Shown here piece after piece: positions 32,882 to 40,255 of a stretch of 42,038 bases of DNA. Every line of letters starts with the position of its first letter. Positions within the stretch are counted from its first letter, which is position 1. The notes beneath the pieces are model-generated. The model was not told where the DNA came from. It worked only from the letters and a program-made list of their open reading frames with translations, and did no database searches. The position numbers and the translations under genes were made by a program. Origin of the DNA: Filomicrobium sp. (GTDB taxonomy: Bacteria; Pseudomonadota; Alphaproteobacteria; Rhizobiales; Hyphomicrobiaceae); NCBI GenBank assembly GCA_002689605.1, contig NZGY01000158.1:20991-63028 (forward strand), in the 5' to 3' direction.

Positions 32882-34777
32882 TTAACTGGCGCCCTCGTCC
32901 ATCTGCTTCACACTACTCTCGATTGTGCGCAGCCACGTCTCCACATCCTTGTAGTCGGGTCGTGACCGGAAAGCTGTGCTGGGCTCAAAGCCCTCGCTTT
33001 CGCTGATCGCTCTGGCTAAGAGCACTCTGAATTCAGGCACCTCAAAATATGACGTGTGAATGAGTTCCTGCCAGGTCAAATAGTTGAGGACGCTGCCGAT
33101 CTGGCCATCCGTTCCCTCATGCAACGCAAATTCACTGATCGAATTCCGGATCTTCTCAATTGCGTGAGACATTGCCTGATTGGAGTGAATTGCGATTGGC
33201 TCTCCAACTGCAGACGGCAGAAAACCTGCTGACTTATTCTGCCAGGATGGCGCCGGTGCAGTACCAACAGCGACCTCTGCTTCCGTGTCGTTACCGAGTG
33301 CGGTTCTGCGAACTTCGAACCATGTCTGGCTATCAAGCCATCGGCTTATAGCGCTACTGAATATTCGGGCGAGAAACTGAACCAACAGCACCAGAAGGAT
33401 CGCGGATAGGCCAAAAACCAGAGGAACCAATAGGACGGGCACCGCAGATCTCAGCAGTCGCCCCCAAATCCCACGACCGGCAGACTCGTCAAGCGTCCAG
33501 CTTGCAACCTCATCTGTCACCAGGTGGAAGAGTAATTTGGCATTCAGCAGAATGTCTTGGCCTTCGCCACAAAGATTGCCACTAGCGCAGGGACGTCGCT
33601 GACCATTGACCCGCTCTTGCAAGAAGCGGCGTTCAAACCGCTGGGCGCGCTGAATTGCGGTCGCATCGGGATATTTCTTGTCCAACTGTTGGCGTAGATC
33701 GAGCCGCTCTTTGCGCCAATTTCTGATTTTCGATTGCTCCTCCAACCGGTCTCCAGGTTGGATATCAACGTCGTCCAATCGCTTGCGCGCCTGCTGGATT
33801 TGTCTTGTCCGCTGTCGAATCGAATCGAGCATACCTTTCACGCCAGCCTCCTGACCGGCATAGCTGTTGATCTCGTAGACCTCCGTCTTCAGGTAGTTCG
33901 CGATGGAGACCATCAGCGATGGTGAAAACAAGACGTAGAGATACAACAACGGCAATATGAACACCGACATCAGGCTGAGGACAGGGACAGCAAACGATTT
34001 GCTGAAGATCTGCATCCTTATTTGGCGGAGAGAGCCAAGACCACGCACCGCTTCGTCGTCTTCGTGAGACAGGGGTAGCCACCGATCTCCGAAGAGATGA
34101 CGGGCTTTTTCCTTGTTACTTTTGCGATAATAAAACAATCGCCTTCGATCGAGTATTAAGGCGATGAGATAGAATACAATGAATGGGATTGCCGTCAGTG
34201 CCGTAGAGACAAGCAGTCGAATGAGTTGTCGTTCGTTCTCAATCATTCGCTGGCCATCGAGCAGTTCCCCGACGACATAGAAGAGATACATAAACAGCAG
34301 CATCAGCGATGCAACGAACATCGCCTTTAGAAGTAATGGCAGGCGCAAAAACAGAAACCGTTCACGGCGCATCTCTACAAACGGCGTACCTATCGTAATC
34401 CACTTCTGAAGGCCCTTGAGTTCAAAGCCACGAGAAGCAGCCTCTAGCAGTGCTGAAGAGATAACCGAACCACCATGGCTGTGACCGACAATGCAGTACT
34501 TTTCGTTGCGTGATTCAAGTGCCTGAAGATCTCTTAACAGCCGTGATCCAGCTTTGCGGCGTTCCCGTTCGCTGTTGTCGCCACTCCAAACGAATGGTTT
34601 GAATTCAACGCTGCTGCCAGGCTCGTTGGCAGCAGGATCGGGCTCAACCATATTCTTGAGACTGATCTCAAACGTACTGCCGGGCTGCCACCACTGTTTT
34701 TGTGCATCGCTGCTGCTGCCATCTGAGCCAATTTCAATGTGCGCAAAAGTGCCGTGGACGGTTACGATTTTAGCCAT
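32882..34777 (-). CDS. Membrane-embedded alpha/beta hydrolase (lipase-like)
   Basis: A 631-residue protein. The N-terminal part is an alpha/beta hydrolase with MAKIVTVHGTFAH (oxyanion region) and the nucleophile S100 in CIVGHSHGGSVISS, then ITIGTPF. It is interrupted and followed by four membrane stretches: about 146-171, 186-209, 261-291 and a last one containing VLLVPLVFGLSAILLVLLVQ. Between the third and fourth is a charged, helical stretch (IRQRTRQIQQARKRLDDVD). The C-terminal 100 residues are soluble. The catalytic Asp and His are not obvious. The track's start at 34864 is replaced by the ATG at 34777, where homology begins. It stands alone; a phospholipase or defence-like membrane effector is possible but unproven. 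Confidence 0.75.
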   Translation of the reverse strand: MAKIVTVHGTFAHIEIGSDGSSSDAQKQWWQPGSTFEISLKNMVEPDPAANEPGSSVEFKPFVWSGDNSERERRKAGSRLLRDLQALESRNEKYCIVGHSHGGSVISSALLEAASRGFELKGLQKWITIGTPFVEMRRERFLFLRLPLLLKAMFVASLMLLFMYLFYVVGELLDGQRMIENERQLIRLLVSTALTAIPFIVFYLIALILDRRRLFYYRKSNKEKARHLFGDRWLPLSHEDDEAVRGLGSLRQIRMQIFSKSFAVPVLSLMSVFILPLLYLYVLFSPSLMVSIANYLKTEVYEINSYAGQEAGVKGMLDSIRQRTRQIQQARKRLDDVDIQPGDRLEEQSKIRNWRKERLDLRQQLDKKYPDATAIQRAQRFERRFLQERVNGQRRPCASGNLCGEGQDILLNAKLLFHLVTDEVASWTLDESAGRGIWGRLLRSAVPVLLVPLVFGLSAILLVLLVQFLARIFSSAISRWLDSQTWFEVRRTALGNDTEAEVAVGTAPAPSWQNKSAGFLPSAVGEPIAIHSNQAMSHAIEKIRNSISEFALHEGTDGQIGSVLNYLTWQELIHTSYFEVPEFRVLLARAISESEGFEPSTAFRSRPDYKDVETWLRTIESSVKQMDEGAS

Positions 34778-34914
34778 ATGGCGTGCCCCGCATGCAAAAA
34801 AAGTACTCGCAATGTTGCCGGGCAGATAGCAGCCAGCCATGACAGTAATGAGATGATGGTCCAAAAAGTCAATTCAACAAGCATCTCAACATCTTATGTC
34901 ATTGTGAAATAGTG

Positions 34915-35697
34915 TTATTTGAGACTGCGAACCGTACTGGCCTGTGCCTTCGCGCCAGACATCATGAACGCCATATCGCTGCCGGACAGGATCAATCTCG
35001 CCCCAATACCAATGTATTTCTGCATGAGTTCGGGATTATAGACACCGCCCATACCAGGGTGCTTGCCGTGCTTTTTGCAAGCTGCCACCATTGTCTCATA
35101 AGCAGCAGCGACATCCAGATGATCGAACTGTCCTGGAATCCCCATTTCCATGCACAGATCATTGGTGCCGATGAGCAGGGCGTCGACGCCAGGAACTGCA
35201 GCAATAGCATCGGCGTTCTCAATTGCCGTGGGTGTCTCAAGCATGAGAACGAGCAGTGTTGCTGCGTTTACTGCTTCAGCGACCTCGCCAAACGGATGGG
35301 ATTCGAACGCGAGCTGCGGCAACGCACCAGTCATCGAACGCTTACCGACCTGCGGATAGCGGCAGTTGATGACCATTTGCTCCGCTGTTGCTGCGTCATC
35401 AACATGTGGCACGACGATCCCCTGCGCACCGCCATCGAGCGCCCGCGTCGCATGATGATGTTCAAAGCCTGGCACGCGCACAATTGGCGTAATGCCAGCG
35501 TCCTGGGCGGCGACGGCGATCTGGCAAGCCATATCGATGTCCATCGTGTTGTGTTCCATGTCGATGAACAGCCAGTCGAAGCCTGCTGTCTTCATGGCTT
35601 TGCCAATGTCACTGGTGCGTGCATTTCGGATCCCGACACCGAGCGATAGTTCACCCTTTTCGAGCATCTCTTTGGCGTGGTTCTTGACCTGAAGCAT
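34915..35697 (-). CDS. HpcH/HpaI family aldolase
   Basis: A 260-residue class II pyruvate aldolase-like protein. It opens GVGIRNARTSDIGKAMKTAG, has the FIDMEHNTMD motif holding the catalytic His region, RVPGFEHHH, the metal-binding Glu in LVLMLETPTAIENADAI, and the Asp in LIGTNDLCMEMGIPG. The family cleaves 2-keto-4-hydroxy acids, for example 4-hydroxy-2-oxo-heptanedioate, to pyruvate and an aldehyde. Its start lies 42 bases after the stop of the TauD-type dioxygenase on the same strand, so the two are probably one operon. Confidence 0.92.
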   Translation of the reverse strand: MLQVKNHAKEMLEKGELSLGVGIRNARTSDIGKAMKTAGFDWLFIDMEHNTMDIDMACQIAVAAQDAGITPIVRVPGFEHHHATRALDGGAQGIVVPHVDDAATAEQMVINCRYPQVGKRSMTGALPQLAFESHPFGEVAEAVNAATLLVLMLETPTAIENADAIAAVPGVDALLIGTNDLCMEMGIPGQFDHLDVAAAYETMVAACKKHGKHPGMGGVYNPELMQKYIGIGARLILSGSDMAFMMSGAKAQASTVRSLK

Positions 35698-35739
35698 TGG
35701 GACCTCCGAAATCCTGATTTTGTTCTTGGAAGTTATAAA

Positions 35740-36603
35740 CTAAATGCGATCGCTGGCTGCGACTTTTGGTGCTTTACCGGCGATCGTCGTGCGCACCATC
35801 AAACGACGTTGATTGGCACTATCGAATGGTGTTGCTCGGTGAAGCACCGCTCGATTGTGCCACAATATGAGATCGTGCGGCTGCCAAGCATGCGAATAGA
35901 TGTACTTGGGCTGGTTGGCGAAATCCATGAGCGTGTCGATTAACTCGCGGCCTTCCTCTTCTGCATAGCCCTCGACGCGCGCTGCATGTGCGCCGAGATA
36001 TAGCGACTTACCGTGCGGCCCATGATTTATGACCATCGCTTGTCGCACGGCTGGGACCGCCTGGCGTTCTGCGTCGGTCACAAGATGCGGATCAATCTTG
36101 CTGCGGCCGTACGAAAAGTCATGAATTGCGACGGCCTTGTCTGCTTTTTGTTTGAGATCTGCAGGAAGGTCAGCATAGACGGAACGCATGGAGAGATATT
36201 CCGTGTTGCCACCTGAGCTCGGGATTTCACGTGCGGACAGCATCGACGCGTATGCTGCGACTTCCTTGAAAGAGCTATCGGCGTGCCACTCCCGGTTTGC
36301 CTTGCCACTGAGAACCTGTTTATCCGTCGGCGGTACGATCTTACCCTCTGGCGAAAAGTTTGTGAGCGTTATGAGCTTGCTACCCGCACCCGGTGTCCCG
36401 ACTTTTGTCGTCTCCAAGTCACCAAAGCGCTCACTGAACGCGATCTGTTGCTCGTCAGTGATTGGCTGGTTGCGGAAAACCAGGACTGCGTACTTTTCGA
36501 ACGCCTCATGAATTTCACTGAAGGTTTCTCTATCAGGAGGACTGTCAAGATCCAGCCCGGTAACCTCTGCGGCAAAAAGGGGATGTAGTGGATTGATCTC
36601 CAT
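35740..36603 (-). CDS. TauD/TfdA family Fe(II)/2-oxoglutarate dioxygenase
   Basis: A 287-residue dioxygenase. The metal ligands are H107 and D109 in REWHADSSFKE and the distal H255 in RAVLHRATPFD; Arg residues in RRLMVRTTIAG bind 2-oxoglutarate. The N-terminal AAEVTGLDLDSPPDRETFSE and FRNQPITDEQQIAFSERFG match the family. Members cleave taurine, 2,4-D and other ethers or sulfonates by hydroxylation next to the heteroatom. The closeness of the HpaI aldolase suggests a hydroxylated product later split to pyruvate. No sulfonate or aryl-ether transporter is near, so the substrate is open. Confidence 0.92.
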   Translation of the reverse strand: MEINPLHPLFAAEVTGLDLDSPPDRETFSEIHEAFEKYAVLVFRNQPITDEQQIAFSERFGDLETTKVGTPGAGSKLITLTNFSPEGKIVPPTDKQVLSGKANREWHADSSFKEVAAYASMLSAREIPSSGGNTEYLSMRSVYADLPADLKQKADKAVAIHDFSYGRSKIDPHLVTDAERQAVPAVRQAMVINHGPHGKSLYLGAHAARVEGYAEEEGRELIDTLMDFANQPKYIYSHAWQPHDLILWHNRAVLHRATPFDSANQRRLMVRTTIAGKAPKVAASDRI

Positions 36604-36793
36604 ACCGATGCCAATGCCTTTCGCGTTTCGTCCTTACCTTGCCGAGCGTTTTGTCGATTGAGACCAACAACGCGCGACGAGAGCCATGCAATTATGGCAA
36701 CTGGGCTATGACTTGCCGTATGGGCCGCCTGCTTGTCACGCTCCAACGCGATCCGTAGGATGATAACGTCATCAACAGAGGCGGAGTCGAAGA

Positions 36794-37876
36794 TTGGACA
36801 TCTGGGCCGAGCGCATTGCCATGCTCGCAGCTGCCACAGCGGTGGGGTATCTGGCTACTCTTATCGGAATGCCTCTGCCCTGGATGATAGGACCTCTGCT
36901 ACTCGCCGTCCTGATGGGCGTTGGTGAAGTCCATGTGCCACGCCACCGCCATTACCGCCCTGTCGGTCAGCTCATCGTCGCCACCGCGGTTGGCCTGTAT
37001 TTCACACCGCAGGCACTGACAGAAACTATAAACAATGCCTGGTTTATGGTCGGCGCAGCGCTTTTGACGATTGCCGCCGGTCTTGTTACGGCGATCATGC
37101 TGCGCAAGCTGGCACACTGCGACGGAACAGTGGCGTTCTTTGCAGCAATGCCCGGCGGACCGGCTGAGATGAGTGTTTTGGCTGAGAAATGGGGGGCACC
37201 ACCAGCTCCCGTTGTGTTCTCTCAGACGCTTCGTATCGTCTTTATTGTCCTCTTTATTCCACCGCTCCTGATGCTTGCCGGCGGCCATACCATTCCCGTT
37301 ATTCGCCCTGCGCAAGATGTCGACCCTACAGGCCTGGTCGCGCTCTATGCCTTGGCAGCCGCGGGGACATTTGTGTTTCGGAAAGTTGGCGTTCCGAACT
37401 GCAACTTCCTGGGACCGCTGGCCATTGGTGCCGCGATTTCCGCACTGGGATTTCATTTCTCGGATGTGCCAAGGCCACTCCTTGCAGCAGGACAGATCCT
37501 GCTCGGCATCTCACTCGGCGCCCAGTTCTCACGAGAGCAGATCCGGCGTGATGTTCGCTTTGCCTGGGCTGCCGCGATCACAACATTGTTGCTCCTGGCT
37601 TTAACCGCCGGCGTGGCTTTCGGCCTATGGCTTGTCACCGACAAGCCTTTCGGTGGCTACTTCCTCGCGACTGCGCCGGGTAGCGTCACCGAGATGGCGT
37701 TGACGGCCAAGCTCCTCGGACAGGGCGTGGCGCTCGTCACCGCCTATCATCTTGTGCGGATCTTTATCGTTATACCGTTGGCACCACTGCTGTACCGGCT
37801 GTTTCGGTATACGATGCAGAAATATATCGATTTCGGCGGCAAAGCCCCTGACAAGAACATCGTCCCGGGCGAGTGA
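36794..37876 (+). CDS. AbrB family (PF05145) membrane protein
   Basis: A 360-residue polytopic membrane protein of the AbrB/ammonia monooxygenase-like family, with two repeated halves. The repeat signature GYLATLIGMPLPWMIGPLLL near the start, MPGGPAEMSVLAEKWGAPP in the first half, and the similar APGSVTEMALTAKLLGQG in the second are diagnostic. About ten helices are expected. Substrates are unproven; the family is thought to move small organic acids. The start is a TTG (36794) preceded by GGAG at seven bases; the first ATG in frame is nine codons later. It is divergent from the TauD gene, with 190 bases between them for promoters. Confidence 0.88.
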   Translation: MDIWAERIAMLAAATAVGYLATLIGMPLPWMIGPLLLAVLMGVGEVHVPRHRHYRPVGQLIVATAVGLYFTPQALTETINNAWFMVGAALLTIAAGLVTAIMLRKLAHCDGTVAFFAAMPGGPAEMSVLAEKWGAPPAPVVFSQTLRIVFIVLFIPPLLMLAGGHTIPVIRPAQDVDPTGLVALYALAAAGTFVFRKVGVPNCNFLGPLAIGAAISALGFHFSDVPRPLLAAGQILLGISLGAQFSREQIRRDVRFAWAAAITTLLLLALTAGVAFGLWLVTDKPFGGYFLATAPGSVTEMALTAKLLGQGVALVTAYHLVRIFIVIPLAPLLYRLFRYTMQKYIDFGGKAPDKNIVPGE

Positions 37877-37888
37877 ACGCTCTCGCGA

Positions 37889-39241
37889 TCAAGTGGGCAG
37901 CTTCGGCCGTCGGGTGTGCCAATCCGTTGCTTGCTGATACGCATACCCTGCGCGCAAAAGGGTTGGCTCCTGCCACCATGCGGCTTCCAATTGCATGCCA
38001 ATTGGCATGCCATCACTACTCACTCCGCAAGGCACGGATAAACCTGGGAGTGAGCCCAGCGCTCCCGCATACGTGTTTGCAGCGACGCGCGTGGTTGCCT
38101 CGTATAGCGACTTGTTGTCTTCGATAGGTGGCGGCGGATGCGGCAATGTTGGTGTCAGTAATACGTCGTGATCAGCAAACAAGCGCTTCAACGTACGTTG
38201 CCATGCCTCTTTCGCACGAAGTGCGCGAGCATAGTCCCGGCTTGTTTGTGCGAGGGCCATACGCATGCGCTCGATGGTTTGCTCGCCCCACTTTTCATCC
38301 TGCCCATCTAGTCGATCCTCATGCACCATACAGGCATCCGAATAGATGATGGTTGCGAGGTTCTCTAACGCCGTTTCGGCGCCGTCCAGTGTCACCCCTG
38401 TAAACCGGGCGCCAAGCTTTTCGAGTATTTTGATGGCCTCCTCGATAGCGCGGGCAACATCTGCATCAAGCGACTCGAAGTAGTAGTTGCGCGGCGCTGC
38501 TATTCGAAGGCCGCTGATTCCATTTCCGAGCGTCGGCAAGAAATTCTCAAGTGGACGATCTTCTGATATCGGATCGGCATCTTCATAGCCGGCCATAACA
38601 GCGAATAGACGAGCGACATCGCTCACGGTTCGCGCCATCGGACCGATGGTATCGTGTGTTGCACTGACCGGGAAACTTCCATGATTGGATATTCGCCCAA
38701 CCGTTGGTCGAAGACCAGATATGCCGTTGATAGACGAAGGAATGCGCACTGAACCGCCGGTATCAGTTCCAAGCGCCATATCTGCCATTCCTGTGGCGAC
38801 AGCTATGCCGGAGCCGCCACTTGAACCACCTGGTATGCGTGACGTGTCATATGGGTTTCGTGCCTGTCCGATCACAGGATTGAACGACCGTACACCGAAA
38901 GCAAACTCGTGCAATGTCGCCTTGCCGAGAATGACTGCTCCAGCATCACGCAGCTTTCGTAGGACAGGTGCATCTTGATTCGGCACATGCCCTTTGAAGA
39001 AGGTGGACCCGTTCGTGGTCTCGATACCAGCCGTATCGATGTTATCTTTGACCATGATGGTGACGCCGTGCAGCAAGCCGCGCCACTCGCCATTCTCAGA
39101 AGCTTTATCCAGTATTTCCGCGTCGCGTCTCGCCGCTTCATCGTTGCGAGCCATCATTGCGTTGACATGCGGGTTCCAACGCTCGATTGCCTCGATTTGC
39201 TTCTCAACTTTGTTGCTAGTTGATGGTGGAGATGTCGACAT
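37889..39241 (-). CDS. Amidase (amidase signature family)
   Basis: A 450-residue amidase. The Ser-cisSer-Lys triad is visible: K65 in IMVKDNIDTAG, the cis-Ser in RIPGGSSGGSGIAVA (about 141) and the nucleophile S164 in GTDTGGSVRIPSS. The C-terminal SLPGLSVPCGVSSDGMPIGMQL closes the fold. These enzymes hydrolyse amides, including aryl and alkyl amides; the glutamyl-tRNA amidotransferase GatA is a relative, but no gatB or gatC is near. I use the ATG at 39241, which follows AGGAAAG, instead of the track's start at 39301. It converges with the AbrB-family gene, 12 bases apart. Confidence 0.93.
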   Translation of the reverse strand: MSTSPPSTSNKVEKQIEAIERWNPHVNAMMARNDEAARRDAEILDKASENGEWRGLLHGVTIMVKDNIDTAGIETTNGSTFFKGHVPNQDAPVLRKLRDAGAVILGKATLHEFAFGVRSFNPVIGQARNPYDTSRIPGGSSGGSGIAVATGMADMALGTDTGGSVRIPSSINGISGLRPTVGRISNHGSFPVSATHDTIGPMARTVSDVARLFAVMAGYEDADPISEDRPLENFLPTLGNGISGLRIAAPRNYYFESLDADVARAIEEAIKILEKLGARFTGVTLDGAETALENLATIIYSDACMVHEDRLDGQDEKWGEQTIERMRMALAQTSRDYARALRAKEAWQRTLKRLFADHDVLLTPTLPHPPPPIEDNKSLYEATTRVAANTYAGALGSLPGLSVPCGVSSDGMPIGMQLEAAWWQEPTLLRAGYAYQQATDWHTRRPKLPT

Positions 39242-39695
39242 GAATAGGTCTTTCCTGATGCGTGCCGGACCGATATTCGCAACTGGCTTCGCACGAGACA
39301 AGTCGAGAGTTAGCCGCCGGTACGGCGATCCTTCACCGTTACTCGTTTTCTACTTCCTAATTGTGCTTGCTTACTAGGGGCGAAGAGTCCAAATTACCGC
39401 TATGTCGATGCTGGCAACTATGGATAGTTGGCATCCTCTTTCACGATAGAATGGTGCGCCAGATGGCAAGCCTAACAATCGCATTGAGAGTTAATTGCTG
39501 CCCAGAAAGGGCGCCTTACCTGGCAGATCCAATCTATTGGACTGAGTGAACAGGTTTGGCAGCAAGACTTTCCTTGCCCAAGACAATTGAGTTTGAAGCG
39601 TGCAGCCCAGAATGGATTTGAGCTGCGCTCGTTCATCTTCGAGGTGCCAGCCTGGAGATGATTATACTCATTTACGTTGAGGATGCTGAAGTCCC
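39242..39695. other. Intergenic stretch without recognised gene
   Basis: Upstream of the amidase. The open frames here, including the 103-residue minus-strand frame at 39472-39783, are rich in Trp, Cys and Ser with no recognisable pattern and look non-coding. The amidase promoter should lie in the first 100 bases. No hairpin with a T-run was noticed. Confidence 0.5.
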
Positions 39696-39821
39696 ATGCA
39701 AGAAACATCTGCGCAGAAGAGCAAACGTCTCCGTACCGGAACAATTGTTGCGACCATGTCCATCGGCTGATGGATTTTATCAATCGGTGGGGTGATCTGG
39801 GCGATTGCCGCCCAGCAATAG
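39696..39821 (+). pseudogene. Possible short membrane-protein gene interrupted by TGA
   Basis: From an ATG at 39696 the frame reads SAQKSKRLRTGTIVATMSIG, meets a TGA (39768-39770), and continues WILSIGGVIWAIAAQQ to a TAG. Read through, it would give a 41-residue peptide with a basic start and one hydrophobic helix, as in tiny membrane proteins. TGA is used as a normal stop elsewhere in the window (for example at 935 and 5197), so recoding to Trp is unlikely. It may be a decayed gene or chance; no homolog is recognised. Confidence 0.22.
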
Positions 39822-39827
39822 TTCGAC

Positions 39828-40190
39828 TTAGCCAGTTCGCCGAGAAGCACCTGCGCGACCAAATCCCCGGGTAGCACCTTTCCCGGCTCCCGACTTTTTG
39901 TCGTTGCCGTCTTCTTGATCTGACGACCGCTGCTGCTTCACTTGTTGCGTACGAAATGGCCCTAGATATTGAACATCAAACGAACCATCAGAGAACCACT
40001 GAACTTGGCAATCGACCGACGAAGTCTCCTGCGCCGATGAATATGTGAGGACCACCTTTTCGCCGACAGAGACTTCGTCGATGGCTTCGCTCACCCTGCT
40101 AGGAATGATCTCCAGTCTGGCACCGCTGGATGATTTGTCATGAACGTAACAAGGACGGAGATGGGTTGAACCTTCGACACTGAAGCCAGC
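39828..40190 (-). pseudogene. PilZ domain fragment, separated from its N-terminal part by a TAG
   Basis: The frame open from 40190 downward reads AGFSVEGSTHLRPCYVHDKS and then SSGARLEIIPS, with the PilZ DxSxxG motif (DKSSSG, 40122-40139), and later SSVDCQVQWFSDGSFDVQYL. The second PilZ motif, RxxxR (RKEKR, 40209-40223), is in the same frame but on the other side of a TAG (40191-40193). No ATG, GTG or TTG precedes DKSSSG after the TAG, so the track's GTG at 40094 would remove half the domain. The domain was evidently part of a longer protein, most simply the coiled-coil gene just upstream. PilZ domains bind c-di-GMP. The tail after GPFRTQQ is charged and disordered. Confidence 0.7.
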
Positions 40191-40255
40191 CTAGATTCCA
40201 GAGCCGTGACGCTTTTCCTTGCGATCTTTCTTTGCCGCGGGCGAGCTCTTTCCGT

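Noticed and set aside
39472-39783. 103-residue minus-strand ORF upstream of the amidase
   Set aside because: Unusual Trp and Cys content, no recognisable motif, no convincing ribosome site; treated as non-coding.
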